A DNA stretch of 64,000 nt from Nitrospirales bacterium (GCA_031315865.1 JALDRJ010000002.1:2826001-2890000); one strand, 5' to 3'; numbered from the stretch's first letter, positions 17,792 through 28,800 are shown. Notes: generated by a model not told the origin, from the sequence alone. Program-made: numbers and translations.

Positions 17792-19885
17792 ATGAAAAAA
17801 ACGATTAGCTTTGCAGACTTAACCCATACAGGTCAGTTGATCGCGTCGAACACGTTTCCCTATGGCGCTTCTCTCATCGCAGAGTATATTCAGCAGGAAA
17901 TCCCCGATTATTTTGAATCGTTCGTCTGTAAGTATCCCGAAGATCTCAGCCAATATCTTGATCACGTCATACCTGATTTGGCGTGCTTCTCGAATTACTC
18001 GTGGAACTTTTCCTTAGCGTACGAATTTTGTACGCGAATCAAAGAACATTCTCCGGATACGATCACAATTTTCGGAGGACCGAATTTTCCGATCTCCAAC
18101 GAAGAACAAGCAGAATTTTTACTCGATCATCCGAATATTGATTTTTATATCCAATTTGAAGGCGAACAGGCTATGGTCTCTCTCTTGCAGGAGCTGAAAG
18201 CCTGTGATTGGGATTGTAAGAGATTTAAGAGGACGAGAACAAAACTCTCCAATACGCATTATCGAATTGATGACACAGTCATTCATGGAGAACTCGGACC
18301 AAGGATTGCCAAGCTTGGAGATATTCCCTCTCCGTATTTGAGTGGGCGGTGTGACAAGTTTTTCGATGGTGTGCTCATTCCGATGTTGCAGACGAATCGA
18401 GGATGTCCCTTTCTTTGTACATTTTGTACTGAAGGGCAATCGTTCTACAACAAGGTGAATAAGTATAGCCGGGAACGAATATTCCGCGACCTGGATTACA
18501 TTGCCGAACGTGTGACCGTTCCTGACCTCTATATTGTTGATTCGAATTTTGGCATGTTCAAAGAAGATTTAGAGGTATGCCGGTATATCTCAGATCTTCA
18601 GAAAACATATGGTTGGCCCAAGTACCTGCATGTTTCAACGGGAAAAAATAATAAGGAGTTGGTGCTAGAGGCGGCTTCAATTTTGGATGGAGCGATGAGT
18701 TTTTCTGCCACGATACAAACGAGTGATCAGCAAATCCTCAAAAACATCAAACGGTCAAACATTTCACTCGATCAGCTGATTGAAGCTGCCAAAACGGCTC
18801 AGGGAGTTGGAGCGAACAGTTATTCGGAAGTGATTATGTGTCTTCCGGGTGATACGAGAGAAAAACATGTTGATTCCATATTGGCGCTCGTGGATTCCGA
18901 TGTGAATTTTGTACGGATGTACCAACTGATGATGTTGCCGGGGTCGGAAATGTCTCAGAAACAAACTCGGAATGAATATGGCATGAAGACGAGCTATCGT
19001 GTGATGCCAAGGAATTTCGGTATCTATCGATTTCTTGAGGACACGTTCAGCTGTGGGGAAGTAGAAGAAATTTGTATCAGTAATGCGACGTTCTCATACC
19101 AGGATTATGTGGCCTGTCGAGAATTTCAATTAACCATTGAAATGTTTTATAACGGCGGGATTTTTCGTGAACTCATGCAACTGCTGAATCGAAAAGGCCT
19201 GACGACTTCTTCATTTATACAGGCGGTTCATGCCCATGCGGTCTCTCACGAGACCTTGCAGGGACTCTACAGAGGTTATGTGCAAGAAACCGAAGGCTCG
19301 CTGTGGAGCGATAAGGAAGAGGTCAAGACCTTATTAACCAACCCAGAGCAGGCTCGGCGATATGTGTCTGAAGAAGCCGGAAATAACGAACTCTTTAAAT
19401 ATCGAGCCTTAGGATATTTCTTTCACATTGATGCTCTTCATGAAGTTGCATTTCATATTGCTGCGCAGCTCCTCAAACAACATGCTCAGGATGATGAATT
19501 GACGGGTCAATACTTGGTGGAATTGAAAAGCTATAGCCTCCTCAAGAAACAGGGGATATTAGATCACGGACAATCTATCAATGAGTATTTCCATTTCAAT
19601 TTTTCTGAACTCGAGGAGCAAGATTTCAAGCTTGATGTCGATCAGGTGTATTGCTCTGAAGGATTATCTTTCGAATTTTTTCAAGACGAGGAGCAACAAA
19701 CCGCTATCGAAGGGTATCTCAAACAATATGGAAAGTCAGTCACGGGTCTAGGACGCATCTTGCTACGAAGTCACATTAAAACACTGTATCGAAGAATGAA
19801 GCCTGCCAGGGTTGCGGTCCAAGCTGAACGAGGACCTGTGTCATTGCCTCAACAATCAGTTGATAACAAGGCTGCAGTTGCATGA
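17792..19885 (+). CDS. B12-binding-type radical SAM protein
   Basis: A 697-residue radical SAM enzyme. The N-terminal 140 residues form a cobalamin-binding-like Rossmann domain (YGASLIAEYI, ITIFGGPNF). The 4Fe-4S cluster ligands are C205, C209 and C212 in the CxxxCxxC motif, followed by a TIM-barrel core with SATIQTSD and VIMCLPGDT. A C-terminal region of about 250 residues has no family I recognise. Such proteins often methylate or rearrange unactivated carbons. I start at the ATG at 17792, nine bases after GAGG; an in-frame TTG at 17762 has no such site. It overlaps the next radical SAM gene by four bases. Confidence 0.87.
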   Translation: MKKTISFADLTHTGQLIASNTFPYGASLIAEYIQQEIPDYFESFVCKYPEDLSQYLDHVIPDLACFSNYSWNFSLAYEFCTRIKEHSPDTITIFGGPNFPISNEEQAEFLLDHPNIDFYIQFEGEQAMVSLLQELKACDWDCKRFKRTRTKLSNTHYRIDDTVIHGELGPRIAKLGDIPSPYLSGRCDKFFDGVLIPMLQTNRGCPFLCTFCTEGQSFYNKVNKYSRERIFRDLDYIAERVTVPDLYIVDSNFGMFKEDLEVCRYISDLQKTYGWPKYLHVSTGKNNKELVLEAASILDGAMSFSATIQTSDQQILKNIKRSNISLDQLIEAAKTAQGVGANSYSEVIMCLPGDTREKHVDSILALVDSDVNFVRMYQLMMLPGSEMSQKQTRNEYGMKTSYRVMPRNFGIYRFLEDTFSCGEVEEICISNATFSYQDYVACREFQLTIEMFYNGGIFRELMQLLNRKGLTTSSFIQAVHAHAVSHETLQGLYRGYVQETEGSLWSDKEEVKTLLTNPEQARRYVSEEAGNNELFKYRALGYFFHIDALHEVAFHIAAQLLKQHAQDDELTGQYLVELKSYSLLKKQGILDHGQSINEYFHFNFSELEEQDFKLDVDQVYCSEGLSFEFFQDEEQQTAIEGYLKQYGKSVTGLGRILLRSHIKTLYRRMKPARVAVQAERGPVSLPQQSVDNKAAVA

Positions 19886-21462
19886 TTGACAAGGTTCTCA
19901 TCGTCGTTCCTCCGCTCGTGAATAGTGAAGGGAAGAAAGACTCCAGTCACCACCGTCCAGATTTTGAATCTTACCGATTGGTCTCGCCAATCGAACCGAC
20001 CCTTGTCGCATCTGATTTACGAGAAAAAGGATTTGAGGTTCGAATTGTGGACTTAGGGGTCTACACCAATGATCGTTTTGATCATTTAGCGACGATAATT
20101 GAGAACTTTAAGCCCGATGCTGCTGTCGTGATTCAATCCATTTTGACCTTTGCCACAGCCCAAGATTGGGATGCTAAGCGAGTGTTTGACATAGCAAAGG
20201 AACAAATGCCCGATATCGTTACTATTTTAACAGGGGGGCATGCCAGTAATTACCCTGGACAAGCCGTCAAGGAAGGCATCTGTCAGTATTCGATTAAGGG
20301 GGAGGTCGATTTTGCTGTTAGTCAGCTGCTACTTGCCATCAATAACGGTAGCAATCTTTCCAGTGTTGCCGGTTTATCGTTTCAATATGAAAGTAAAGTC
20401 AGGGTTTCACATGAATATCCATTGGTCGATGTGAGTGAACTTCCCTTGCCAGCTTATGATCTCTTAGATGGGGACCATAAGCTTGGTTATTCCTCGGTTC
20501 TAGAATTTGGAAAAATTCGATTTCCTGAACGCAGTAATCAATATCGAGACATTATGACCTCCCGAAGTTGTCGACTGCGTTGTTCGTTTTGTAGCGTTGC
20601 TCATTTACGCGGGGAGAAACAGCGATATCGAAGAAAACCAGTGGAAAAGGTCATCCATGAAATAGAAGTCGCTCTTGAAGAGGGAATTAAAGAAATACAC
20701 TTTTTTGATGATTTGTTTGCTGAAACAGAAACGCAGATACTGGAATTGACGAATGAAATCATGAAAAGAAACCTGAAATTTCCTTGGTTTGTCGCTCAAG
20801 GTATGCCACTTTGGCCTCTCACTCACCATGTCTTGAGTGCGATGAAAGAAGCTGGGATGTACCGGCTCATTTGTCCATTAGAGTCAGGGAATGATCGGGT
20901 ATTGAAAAAGGTCATTGGCAAAAGTTTTTCGACAGTTCAGCATCACCATAACGTCATCATGTGGGCGCACGATCTCGGCTTAGAAGTCATTGGAATGTTT
21001 GTGATCGGCATGCCTGGAGAAACTCGTGAAGAGATTTTGGATACCTTGACGTTTGCCGAGGGCCATCCGGAAATCGATTATTCGGTCTTTTCCATCGCAA
21101 CTCCCATGATGGGGACACGATTAATGAAAGCAGTAAGGAAGTCCGGGCAATTAGAAGATTCAGGGAAGATCAATCGAATTATTAAACGAACCGTTGCACT
21201 ATATAGTACCGAGGCATTTAGCGAGTACGAGTTGGGAGTGATTCGGGCATTTGATTGGGATCGTATTAATTTTTCTTCAGAATCTCGTCGTGTGAAATAT
21301 GCCGCGATGGTTGGCGTTAGTCTTCAGCAGCTCGAGGAGCTCAGGACGCATGCGAAAGACACCTTCTTTCACTTTTTCCCAAACTATGACGGTCCTTGGT
21401 CTTTTCGAGAGCTGTATTACCAACCAGATCTTTATCGATCGATTGCCCCGAAAATTGCTTAA
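19882..21462 (+). CDS. B12-binding-type radical SAM protein (class B-like)
   Basis: This 526-residue protein is the second of two adjacent radical SAM enzymes. It has an N-terminal B12-binding-like domain (SPIEPTLVASDLREKG, ILTGGHASN), C230, C234 and C237 as CxxxCxxC, and a barrel domain with LESGNDRVLKK and FVIGMPGET, typical of cobalamin-dependent methyltransferases and B12-radical oxidoreductases. The ATG overlaps the previous stop as ATGA, which suggests that both enzymes are made together. The substrate is unknown. A 111-base gap with a 10-bp palindrome (CGTCATGACG, near 21481) follows. Confidence 0.87.
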   Translation: MIDKVLIVVPPLVNSEGKKDSSHHRPDFESYRLVSPIEPTLVASDLREKGFEVRIVDLGVYTNDRFDHLATIIENFKPDAAVVIQSILTFATAQDWDAKRVFDIAKEQMPDIVTILTGGHASNYPGQAVKEGICQYSIKGEVDFAVSQLLLAINNGSNLSSVAGLSFQYESKVRVSHEYPLVDVSELPLPAYDLLDGDHKLGYSSVLEFGKIRFPERSNQYRDIMTSRSCRLRCSFCSVAHLRGEKQRYRRKPVEKVIHEIEVALEEGIKEIHFFDDLFAETETQILELTNEIMKRNLKFPWFVAQGMPLWPLTHHVLSAMKEAGMYRLICPLESGNDRVLKKVIGKSFSTVQHHHNVIMWAHDLGLEVIGMFVIGMPGETREEILDTLTFAEGHPEIDYSVFSIATPMMGTRLMKAVRKSGQLEDSGKINRIIKRTVALYSTEAFSEYELGVIRAFDWDRINFSSESRRVKYAAMVGVSLQQLEELRTHAKDTFFHFFPNYDGPWSFRELYYQPDLYRSIAPKIA

Positions 21463-21573
21463 GGCAAAAATTTATAACGCGTCATGACGTGGCTCTCGGC
21501 ACGACAGTAAAAGCAAAATCTTTTTAAGACGTGTATATGTAGAACCACGCAACAAAAAACAAGGAGAAGGTTA

Positions 21574-22233
21574 ATGAGTGAAGTGAATCTGTTAGATCGG
21601 TATCCGCAGGCAACACGACCAATCGAGGAACGAGGGGCACATATTCAAGAAGATCATCGTCAGATCGCACGTCAATTTGGAAGAGAATACTTCGATGGAG
21701 ATCGTCTACATGGATACGGTGGCTATTCATATCATCCCAGATTTTGGCGGGAAACGGTTAAGCGGTTTCGAGATTTCTACGGTTTGACGAATGAATCCAG
21801 CGTGTTAGATGTCGGCTGTGCCAAAGGATACATGCTCCACGACTTCAAGGAACTTCTTCCTGGATTGACCATCGCTGGTATCGATATCTCACCTTATGCA
21901 CTCGAACACAGTCTTGAGTCCGTGCGGTCTGATCTTCAGCTTGGCAATGCGAAAGACTTACCATTTGCAGACAACTCTTTTGATTTAGTCATTTCGATCA
22001 ATACCATTCATAATCTCGATTTAGAAGAATGCCGACAGGCATTGAAGGAAATTCAACGCGTATCGAGAGGTCCGGCTTTTGTTACGATGGATGCATGGAG
22101 GAATGAAGAGGAGCGAGAGCGGTTACTCAAGTGGAATCTCACTGCGTTGACCTACATGGATGTGCAAGATTGGGAAAAAGTCTTTGAAGACGTGAAATAC
22201 ACAGGGGATTATTACTGGTTTATTGCCGCGTGA
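21574..22233 (+). CDS. class I SAM-dependent methyltransferase
   Basis: A 219-residue methyltransferase with a standard Rossmann fold: VLDVGCAKGYML near residue 72, GIDISPYAL near 97, and AKDLPFADNSFDLVIS near 125. The pattern resembles Methyltransf_11 enzymes acting on small molecules. AAGGAGAAGG just upstream is a strong ribosome binding site. Its stop overlaps the start of the alcohol dehydrogenase gene by four bases, so both probably act in the same pathway as the radical SAM enzymes. Confidence 0.88.
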   Translation: MSEVNLLDRYPQATRPIEERGAHIQEDHRQIARQFGREYFDGDRLHGYGGYSYHPRFWRETVKRFRDFYGLTNESSVLDVGCAKGYMLHDFKELLPGLTIAGIDISPYALEHSLESVRSDLQLGNAKDLPFADNSFDLVISINTIHNLDLEECRQALKEIQRVSRGPAFVTMDAWRNEEERERLLKWNLTALTYMDVQDWEKVFEDVKYTGDYYWFIAA

Positions 22234-23345
22234 TGGACGAAACAATCATGAAAACGGAGTCGAAGAAGAAAATCAATGACGATCATCGTCCTTCCCTCGT
22301 TGGGGTATCGACGACGCAAGCCGCCGTGTTAACTCAAATTGGTTCTCCTCTCTCCATTATGACTCTTTCTCTGCCCCCGTTGAATCCGGGACAGGTGCTA
22401 GTCCAGGTGACATACAGTGGCCTCTGTCGGACTCAAATGATGGAGATGCAGGGAAAGAAAGGACCTGACAGGTATTTGCCCCATACGTTGGGACATGAAG
22501 GGTCTGGGATTGTCATGGATGTCGGATCGGCGGTCAAGAAGGTTAAGCCTGGAGACCATGTCATCTTGTCATGGATCAAAGGTACGGGGGCCGAAGTTTC
22601 GTCAACACAATACCAGAGTGACATGGGCATCATTCATTCAGGTGCCGTCAGTACGTTTATGAGGCATACGATTACTTGTGAAAATCGAGTGACGCCTATT
22701 CCGTCATCAATGCCCCTGCGAGAAGCTGCGTTGTTGGGCTGTGCGGTCCCGACGGGTGCAGGCATTGTTTTCAATACGGCACAGATTCAACCTGGAAGTC
22801 GTGTGGCGGTCTTTGGGCTTGGAGGCATTGGACTGAGTGTGTTGTTGGCCGCCAGTAGTGTAAAGGTCAAGTCTCTTATCGCGGTTGATATCTATGATCA
22901 CAAATTGGAACAAGCCCGTTTGTTGGGTGCGACGCACACATTCAATGCACGGTCAACGAATGTGAAAAAAGAAATCATGGACATGACCGACAATCAAGGT
23001 GTCGATTATGCGATTGAAGCGGTCGGACGTCGGGAAGCCATGGAGGACGCATTTCATGTCGTGCGGCCCAAAGGCGGATTGTGCGTCCTTGCGGGGAATG
23101 TCGCATACGGAGAAAAAATGTCCATCGATCCGTTCGATTTAATCAAAGGGAAACGACTGATTGGTACCTGGGGAGGCGAATCGGTTCCTGAACGTGACTT
23201 TCAACAGTATGTAGAGAGATTTTTAAACGGCGATTTTCCGTTGATGCGTCTCATCACACACGAGCAACCACTCGAAGAAATCAATCGAGTAATTGAGGCG
23301 ATGGAAATGGGGCAGGTTGGCCGAGCTTTGATAACAATGAGATAA
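22230..23345 (+). CDS. zinc-dependent alcohol dehydrogenase lacking the structural zinc site
   Basis: A 371-residue medium-chain dehydrogenase. Catalytic zinc ligands are visible as C66 (GLCRT), H89/E90 (GHEGSG) and C171 (GCAVPTG). GLGGIGLSVLLAA binds NAD(P), and VDIYDHKLEQA ends the coenzyme strand. The four-cysteine structural zinc lobe that normally follows the GHE motif is missing; that stretch reads WIKGTGAEVSS with no cysteines. The N-terminus carries about 25 extra charged residues. It shares a 4-base overlap with the methyltransferase and closes the cluster; the next gene is 75 bases away. Confidence 0.88.
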   Translation: MMDETIMKTESKKKINDDHRPSLVGVSTTQAAVLTQIGSPLSIMTLSLPPLNPGQVLVQVTYSGLCRTQMMEMQGKKGPDRYLPHTLGHEGSGIVMDVGSAVKKVKPGDHVILSWIKGTGAEVSSTQYQSDMGIIHSGAVSTFMRHTITCENRVTPIPSSMPLREAALLGCAVPTGAGIVFNTAQIQPGSRVAVFGLGGIGLSVLLAASSVKVKSLIAVDIYDHKLEQARLLGATHTFNARSTNVKKEIMDMTDNQGVDYAIEAVGRREAMEDAFHVVRPKGGLCVLAGNVAYGEKMSIDPFDLIKGKRLIGTWGGESVPERDFQQYVERFLNGDFPLMRLITHEQPLEEINRVIEAMEMGQVGRALITMR

Positions 23346-23420
23346 GGTTTATGGAGGCAATTGAATTATTCACTGCCTGGCTTATGAAGAATTGTAACCT
23401 TTTTCAATAATAGCTCCTTT

Positions 23421-25865
23421 ATGTCTCAGCTCTCTCTTTCTGCCGTCATGGCAAATTATAACCATGGTTGCTACCTGCGTGATATGTTGTCGTCCATATT
23501 AGGGCAGAGCCGGAGACCGGAAGAATTCATCGTCATTGACGATGGGTCAACCGATCATAGTGTGTCAATTATGGAAGAAATGAGCGCACAGGATCCCATT
23601 ATGAGATTTGTCCGTCACGATCAAAATCAGGGCGGCGTCGAATCGGTGAGAGAAGCCATTGGGTTGTCTTCAGGAGAATATTTAAGCATTCCCTCAGCGG
23701 ACGATAAATATTCGACTGAATTTTACGAAAAAGAAATGGACATACTCGCTCAATTTCCTGAGGCGGGGCTCTGTATGTCTGATTATTCTTTTTTGTTCGT
23801 CGAATCAGGAAAAGAAGTTACCAAACGGCACGAATGGGGTGACACCTCCCGGTATTTTTCGCCAGACGAACTGGCTCACGTGATGAACGGAAATTACATT
23901 GCAGGGATAACCGCTATTTTGAAACGTTCCGCCGTTGAAGAAGTTGGTGGGTTTTTAGAGTCATTAAAATGGCACTGTGATTGGTTCACAAATTTAGCTG
24001 TGGGATTTAGGTATGGGGTATGTTATGTGCCTGAAGCATTGGGTGTCATTCGCGTGCAAAATCGTAGCTATTCTGCGTCCGGAAAGCGAGATTGGAGTGA
24101 GCAAAAAATAGTTCTTCATCGGATACTTTCGTTGTTGAAAGGTTTAGAATTTCAGGACATCCTTCCGTATTTTATTAAGGGCAAAGTGATGAATCATTTC
24201 GGTGATGAAATTATTCGCGCTGTGCTCGAGGCGCCTGAGCATTGGGATCTGAAGACCTTACAACTCATTCACTACCCGTGGTGGCAGTGGAGTCAGCATA
24301 TTCAAAGAAAAACCGCCACGAAAAGAGGATGGGCGGCGCTTTCTCCATTGGAGCCAAACGTCGCGTTTACGGCTGGATGTTGCGATGAGGCAATTGCCCG
24401 AGCATCCCTCAACGAGGCATTGCCACTGGGAATGCAATTCCTGCGGGAAGTCCCCGAGAGAGTCGAAGCATATCTTTCTTTAGCGTTTACTGCATTTGCC
24501 TTAAACAATATCAACATTGCCGTCGAGACGTTGAAAAACGGAATATCCAGGTTTCCGGATTATCTCCCACTACATCATGGCTTGGCGGAAACGTATTCAC
24601 GCTTGGGAGAAACCGAATTGGCCATGAAGAGCTATAAAAACATGCTTGAGCTCGATCCCGAGAACTCCCAAGCTGAGCGAGGACTTCATGATCTGCGAAT
24701 GCTTGCACCAGCTGTTCAGGAAATTTATTCCTCACCTAAACAAGGTGAGATTTCCACGGGGTGTCAACAAGACTCACTCATGATCAACTGTAGCACGAAG
24801 AGCCGTCCAAAATTTTCCATCGTGACACCATCTTTCAACTGTGGTTCTCTTATTCGTCACTGTATTGAGAGTGTGCTGAGACAAAATTTTGAGAGTGTTG
24901 AACATATTGTCGTCGATGGTGCATCCAAAGATAGTACGGTTGATATTCTCAAAGAATATCCCCATGTAACGTGGATTTCTGAGCCTGACAATGGAGAAGT
25001 TGAGGCGCTGAATAAAGCGTTGAAAATGGCAACTGGAGATATCATCGGATGGCTCAACGCCGATGATTGTTATGTAGATGGTGCCCTAACGCGAGTGGCC
25101 GCTGAAATGACTGTCATCCCAGACTGCCATCTCGTGTACGGGAAAACCATGTTTATTAACGATGACCGGCAGCCCACACATTGGGTCATGCCAGCCGTAC
25201 CGGTCAATATGGTGACCTTGCCGCGTTGGTTCCGGTTGAACCTCTTCCAACCTTCTATGTTTTTTTCTCGAAAACTCTTTGAAGACGTTGGGTATTTTGA
25301 TCAGCGTCTTTCCTATGGAGTGGATTATCAGTACTGGTTTCGGATTGCCATGAAAAAGTATTCATTCCATTTTCTTGATCACGTGTTTTCTCAATCAATG
25401 ATTTATCGTTCCGGTGGCAAAACGGAAACGCCCTATGCCGTGAAGGCCAAAGAATGGTTCAACATCTGCACAGATTACCTTCCCTGCCTCACATCTGGAG
25501 AGCAAATTCAATTTTTCAAAGACTTTTACGCGTTTCGTATCTCTATGAGCAAAACGTATTATGACGATGCCCCTATCGAAACGCCCGATACTTCAGAAAA
25601 ATTATCTGGGCTCATTCTGGCCTTTAAAGAATTGATAAACATAAGTCCGGAGACGTTCTTCAGTGTTTTGATTAAGACCCCACAACTTATCACGGCAGAT
25701 ATTATTGGGGCATTCGCTGAAAACTTGTATCGTCATGGGGAATTCACAGAAGCAAAAAAGGCTTTTGAGTGGGCCTTGGCATTAGAGTCGTGCGATCCCT
25801 TCGTGCGTAAGAGGTTTGGCATATCTCCGTTGGATTCGGTGGGAGACGAAACTGTGCCCACTTGA
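23421..25865 (+). CDS. two-domain glycosyltransferase family 2 with TPR-like repeats
   Basis: An 814-residue modular glycosyltransferase. Residues 5-220 are a GT2 domain (VMANYNHG, IDDGSTD, PSADDKY). Residues about 315-430 look like TPR repeats (AETYSRLGETELAMKSY). Residues about 460-690 are a second GT2 domain (VTPSFNC, VDGASKDSTV, WLNADDCY), and the C-terminus returns to TPR-like helices. The second GT2 module closely resembles one in the next gene. Both GT2 domains retain their DxD-type motif. The likely role is assembly of a surface polysaccharide or glycan chain in the cytoplasm; sugars are not predictable. No strong ribosome binding site is seen. Confidence 0.85.
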   Translation: MSQLSLSAVMANYNHGCYLRDMLSSILGQSRRPEEFIVIDDGSTDHSVSIMEEMSAQDPIMRFVRHDQNQGGVESVREAIGLSSGEYLSIPSADDKYSTEFYEKEMDILAQFPEAGLCMSDYSFLFVESGKEVTKRHEWGDTSRYFSPDELAHVMNGNYIAGITAILKRSAVEEVGGFLESLKWHCDWFTNLAVGFRYGVCYVPEALGVIRVQNRSYSASGKRDWSEQKIVLHRILSLLKGLEFQDILPYFIKGKVMNHFGDEIIRAVLEAPEHWDLKTLQLIHYPWWQWSQHIQRKTATKRGWAALSPLEPNVAFTAGCCDEAIARASLNEALPLGMQFLREVPERVEAYLSLAFTAFALNNINIAVETLKNGISRFPDYLPLHHGLAETYSRLGETELAMKSYKNMLELDPENSQAERGLHDLRMLAPAVQEIYSSPKQGEISTGCQQDSLMINCSTKSRPKFSIVTPSFNCGSLIRHCIESVLRQNFESVEHIVVDGASKDSTVDILKEYPHVTWISEPDNGEVEALNKALKMATGDIIGWLNADDCYVDGALTRVAAEMTVIPDCHLVYGKTMFINDDRQPTHWVMPAVPVNMVTLPRWFRLNLFQPSMFFSRKLFEDVGYFDQRLSYGVDYQYWFRIAMKKYSFHFLDHVFSQSMIYRSGGKTETPYAVKAKEWFNICTDYLPCLTSGEQIQFFKDFYAFRISMSKTYYDDAPIETPDTSEKLSGLILAFKELINISPETFFSVLIKTPQLITADIIGAFAENLYRHGEFTEAKKAFEWALALESCDPFVRKRFGISPLDSVGDETVPT

Positions 25866-25871
25866 GAACCC

Positions 25872-28800
25872 ATGAAGGAATACGACGTGAACTCTATGAA
25901 CACAGCAATTTCGAAAGCTCTTGTCTTCTGGCCATTTTATGCCTTCGGCGCACGAACCGGAGCCCATCAAGTTCAATTGTCGGATTTAATGGCTTTGATC
26001 GGTTTAGGGTATCAGGTCACGTTGTTCGGTTCTGAACTATTCGGTGATCCCGATACAGCCTGGAATATTAAGGACATTGGCAAGCTCGAAGATGCCTGGG
26101 GAATCAAAGTGCATCTCAGCACACCTGGCCCGATCGATCGGTTGTTTCATGCACATCAACGAGCGACGAGGCTCGAGCATTGGGATATGTATCACACTCC
26201 ATGGTTGCTTGATGAATATCGAACGGTCTTTAAGGATCTCAATCCAGATCTTGTGGTGATTTATTATGCGTGGTGGGGAAAGTTTGCCATCGGTGATGAA
26301 TTCCATTCAGCGACCAGAATTCTTCGGAGTCTTGATGTGCTAAGCCACAACGACCAGATTATTCAAAAAGTCCTACCTTATTTAAAAGAACCCTCTTTCC
26401 CTGAGTACGTTGACCCGATTATCACCGAGGAGGATTTCTTTTCAAATCTACAAGATGGACAGACAGTACAGTCAGAAGAGTATCGGATATACGATGCCTA
26501 TGACTGCACCATCGCTATCACGCCTGCGGATGCGCGCATCATCAAGCAACAGACTTTACAGACAACTGTTTGTGATGTTCCTCCTGCCTTATCCGTTCAA
26601 GCACTCTCCAATGCCTATGATGGGAGCCCCATTTTCGTTGGATCAGATAATCCGCTCAATATTCAAGGGTATGTGTTTTTTGCGCTGCAAGTGTTACCCG
26701 CGGTCTTACACCACTGTCCGGACTTTTCCTTAAAAGCCATAGGAGGGTTTTCCAAAAAGGTTGCTCATGTGCGTGGGGTGGAATTATTAGGATATGTTCC
26801 AAATTTAAAGCCTTACTATGCTTCAGCCCCCTTTTCCATCTGTCCCATGCTTGGCGGAACCGGTATTCAGATTAAAATTCTTGAGTCTATGGCTCATGGA
26901 GTTCCGGTCGTTGCCATGAAGCAAATCGCTCAAGCCTCGCCTCTTGAGCATGGAGTCAACGGTTTTATCGCCAACAATGCTGAAGAGTTCAGTCGATATG
27001 TTATTCAACTATCGACTGACCGAAGTCTCTGTCGAAAATTAGGAGAAGCTGCACGAGACACCATTGCCGGACAATTTTCATTGAACCGAATAGTGAAAAA
27101 ATGGAGGGAGGCGATCGAGTCCGCTCAGTGCAATAGGGAAAAAACAACGACATTGCTGCTCCCCGCGATCATGGAATCCCGATCTTGTAAAGAGGAAAAA
27201 CAGCCTATGACGTCCTCAGACAAAATAGACATAACTCATCCAAAAATTTCAATCGTTACACCGACCAAAAACTGCGCTCATTATTTACGTGAATGTATTG
27301 AGAGTGTGCTGGCGCAAAATTATGAAAACTTTGAACACATTATTGTTGACGGGGCCTCCCATGATGGAACGGTCGAAATTTTAAAAAGTTACCCACATGT
27401 CAAATGGATATCCGAGCCGGATAACGGAGAAGCCGAAGCGCTCAATAAGGCGCTGGGGATGGCAGAAGGCGATATTATTTCCTGGCTCAACGCGGATGAT
27501 CATTACGTCGGTACGGATGTCTTGCGACTCGTGGCTCGAGCAATGAGTGAAACGGAAGGACGGCATCTTGTCTATGGAAAGACGTTGTTGACGGATGAAC
27601 GAAAAACGATTTCGTGGCTGCAAATTCCGAGGGTTCCAATCACTTTGCCTGTTTTAATGCGGTGGTGGGATCTTCACGAGCTCTATCAACCGTCGATCTT
27701 CTATTCAAAGGCATTGATCGATGACATAGGGAAGTATAGAGAAGATTTGTATTTTTCGATCGATTATGAATATTGGCTTCGTATCGCCGCAAAGGGATAT
27801 TCATTTCATTATGTGGACCAGGTGCTTTCGCAATCGCGATTATTCCGGCAAAGCGGGAAATCAGCGCAACCGAGAAAAGAGCAAGAAGAAAGCTGGACGC
27901 AAACGGCTGCGGCTTTTCAAGATCATTTGAGTGAAGTCGAACGTATTCATTTCTGGAAGGATTACTATCGCTATCAGTTACCTTATTTGAAGCAGTCTGA
28001 TGAGCCGATTACTCCGCCAAATGATGAATGGGCGCAGATAGGGCTGGCCTTAGTGCTTCGAGGGTGCGGTGTTGGGTCTGAAGTCGTGAAACTTCTTGAG
28101 AATACAATAACGTTGGCACCGGAAAACGCTGATGCTCATTGGTTATTGGGTGACGAGTTCTTGCGTGGTATGAAGGACATTGATCGTGCAACGCCCGTGC
28201 TGGATAAAGCTCAATCTCTATCCTTCAATTTGCAAAAAATAGCCACCAAAAGAGACTTTGACATCGGGCGAAAGACGTACGGAATGTCATGTGGAAATGG
28301 CAGTGAGGAGGTGACGCATAGCGTCACATCATCTCGTCCTCACACGATCTCTCAAGAAAATCGTTATGTGGATCAAGGAAATCGTCCACTCAGGGTCTTA
28401 TTCCAGAATCGTCCTAACGCAATGTCTCAGCCCGGTGGCGATACATTACTGATGAATAATTTCAAGAGAGGACTGGAGCGAGCAGGTGTTCATGTCGATG
28501 TGGCGTTGGGGCAGGCTCAATCTCATGACTACGACTTGGTTCATGTGTTTAATTTCGCAACGCCAGAATTCACGGAGCAATGTGCGAGGGATGCGGTTCA
28601 AGCAGGAGTACCTTTCGTGGCAACTGCCTTGTTTGAAGACTGGCCACGGTTTCTCTCGAAAAGTTCTGCGACTATTGATGTGTTTAGACAATATTTTGCC
28701 AGTGGTTTCGACGAGCAACAGTTTTCTACTGCTTTGAAGCAGTTACATGGCCTTTCATCGTCTCCTCCCTCTGGTAATGCCTTTGTCGCACAGCATGCAG

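Noticed and set aside
23344-23405. AAGGTT and AACCTTTTT as a possible terminator after the alcohol dehydrogenase gene.
   Set aside because: The stem is only six bases and the loop about 46, too weak for an intrinsic terminator.
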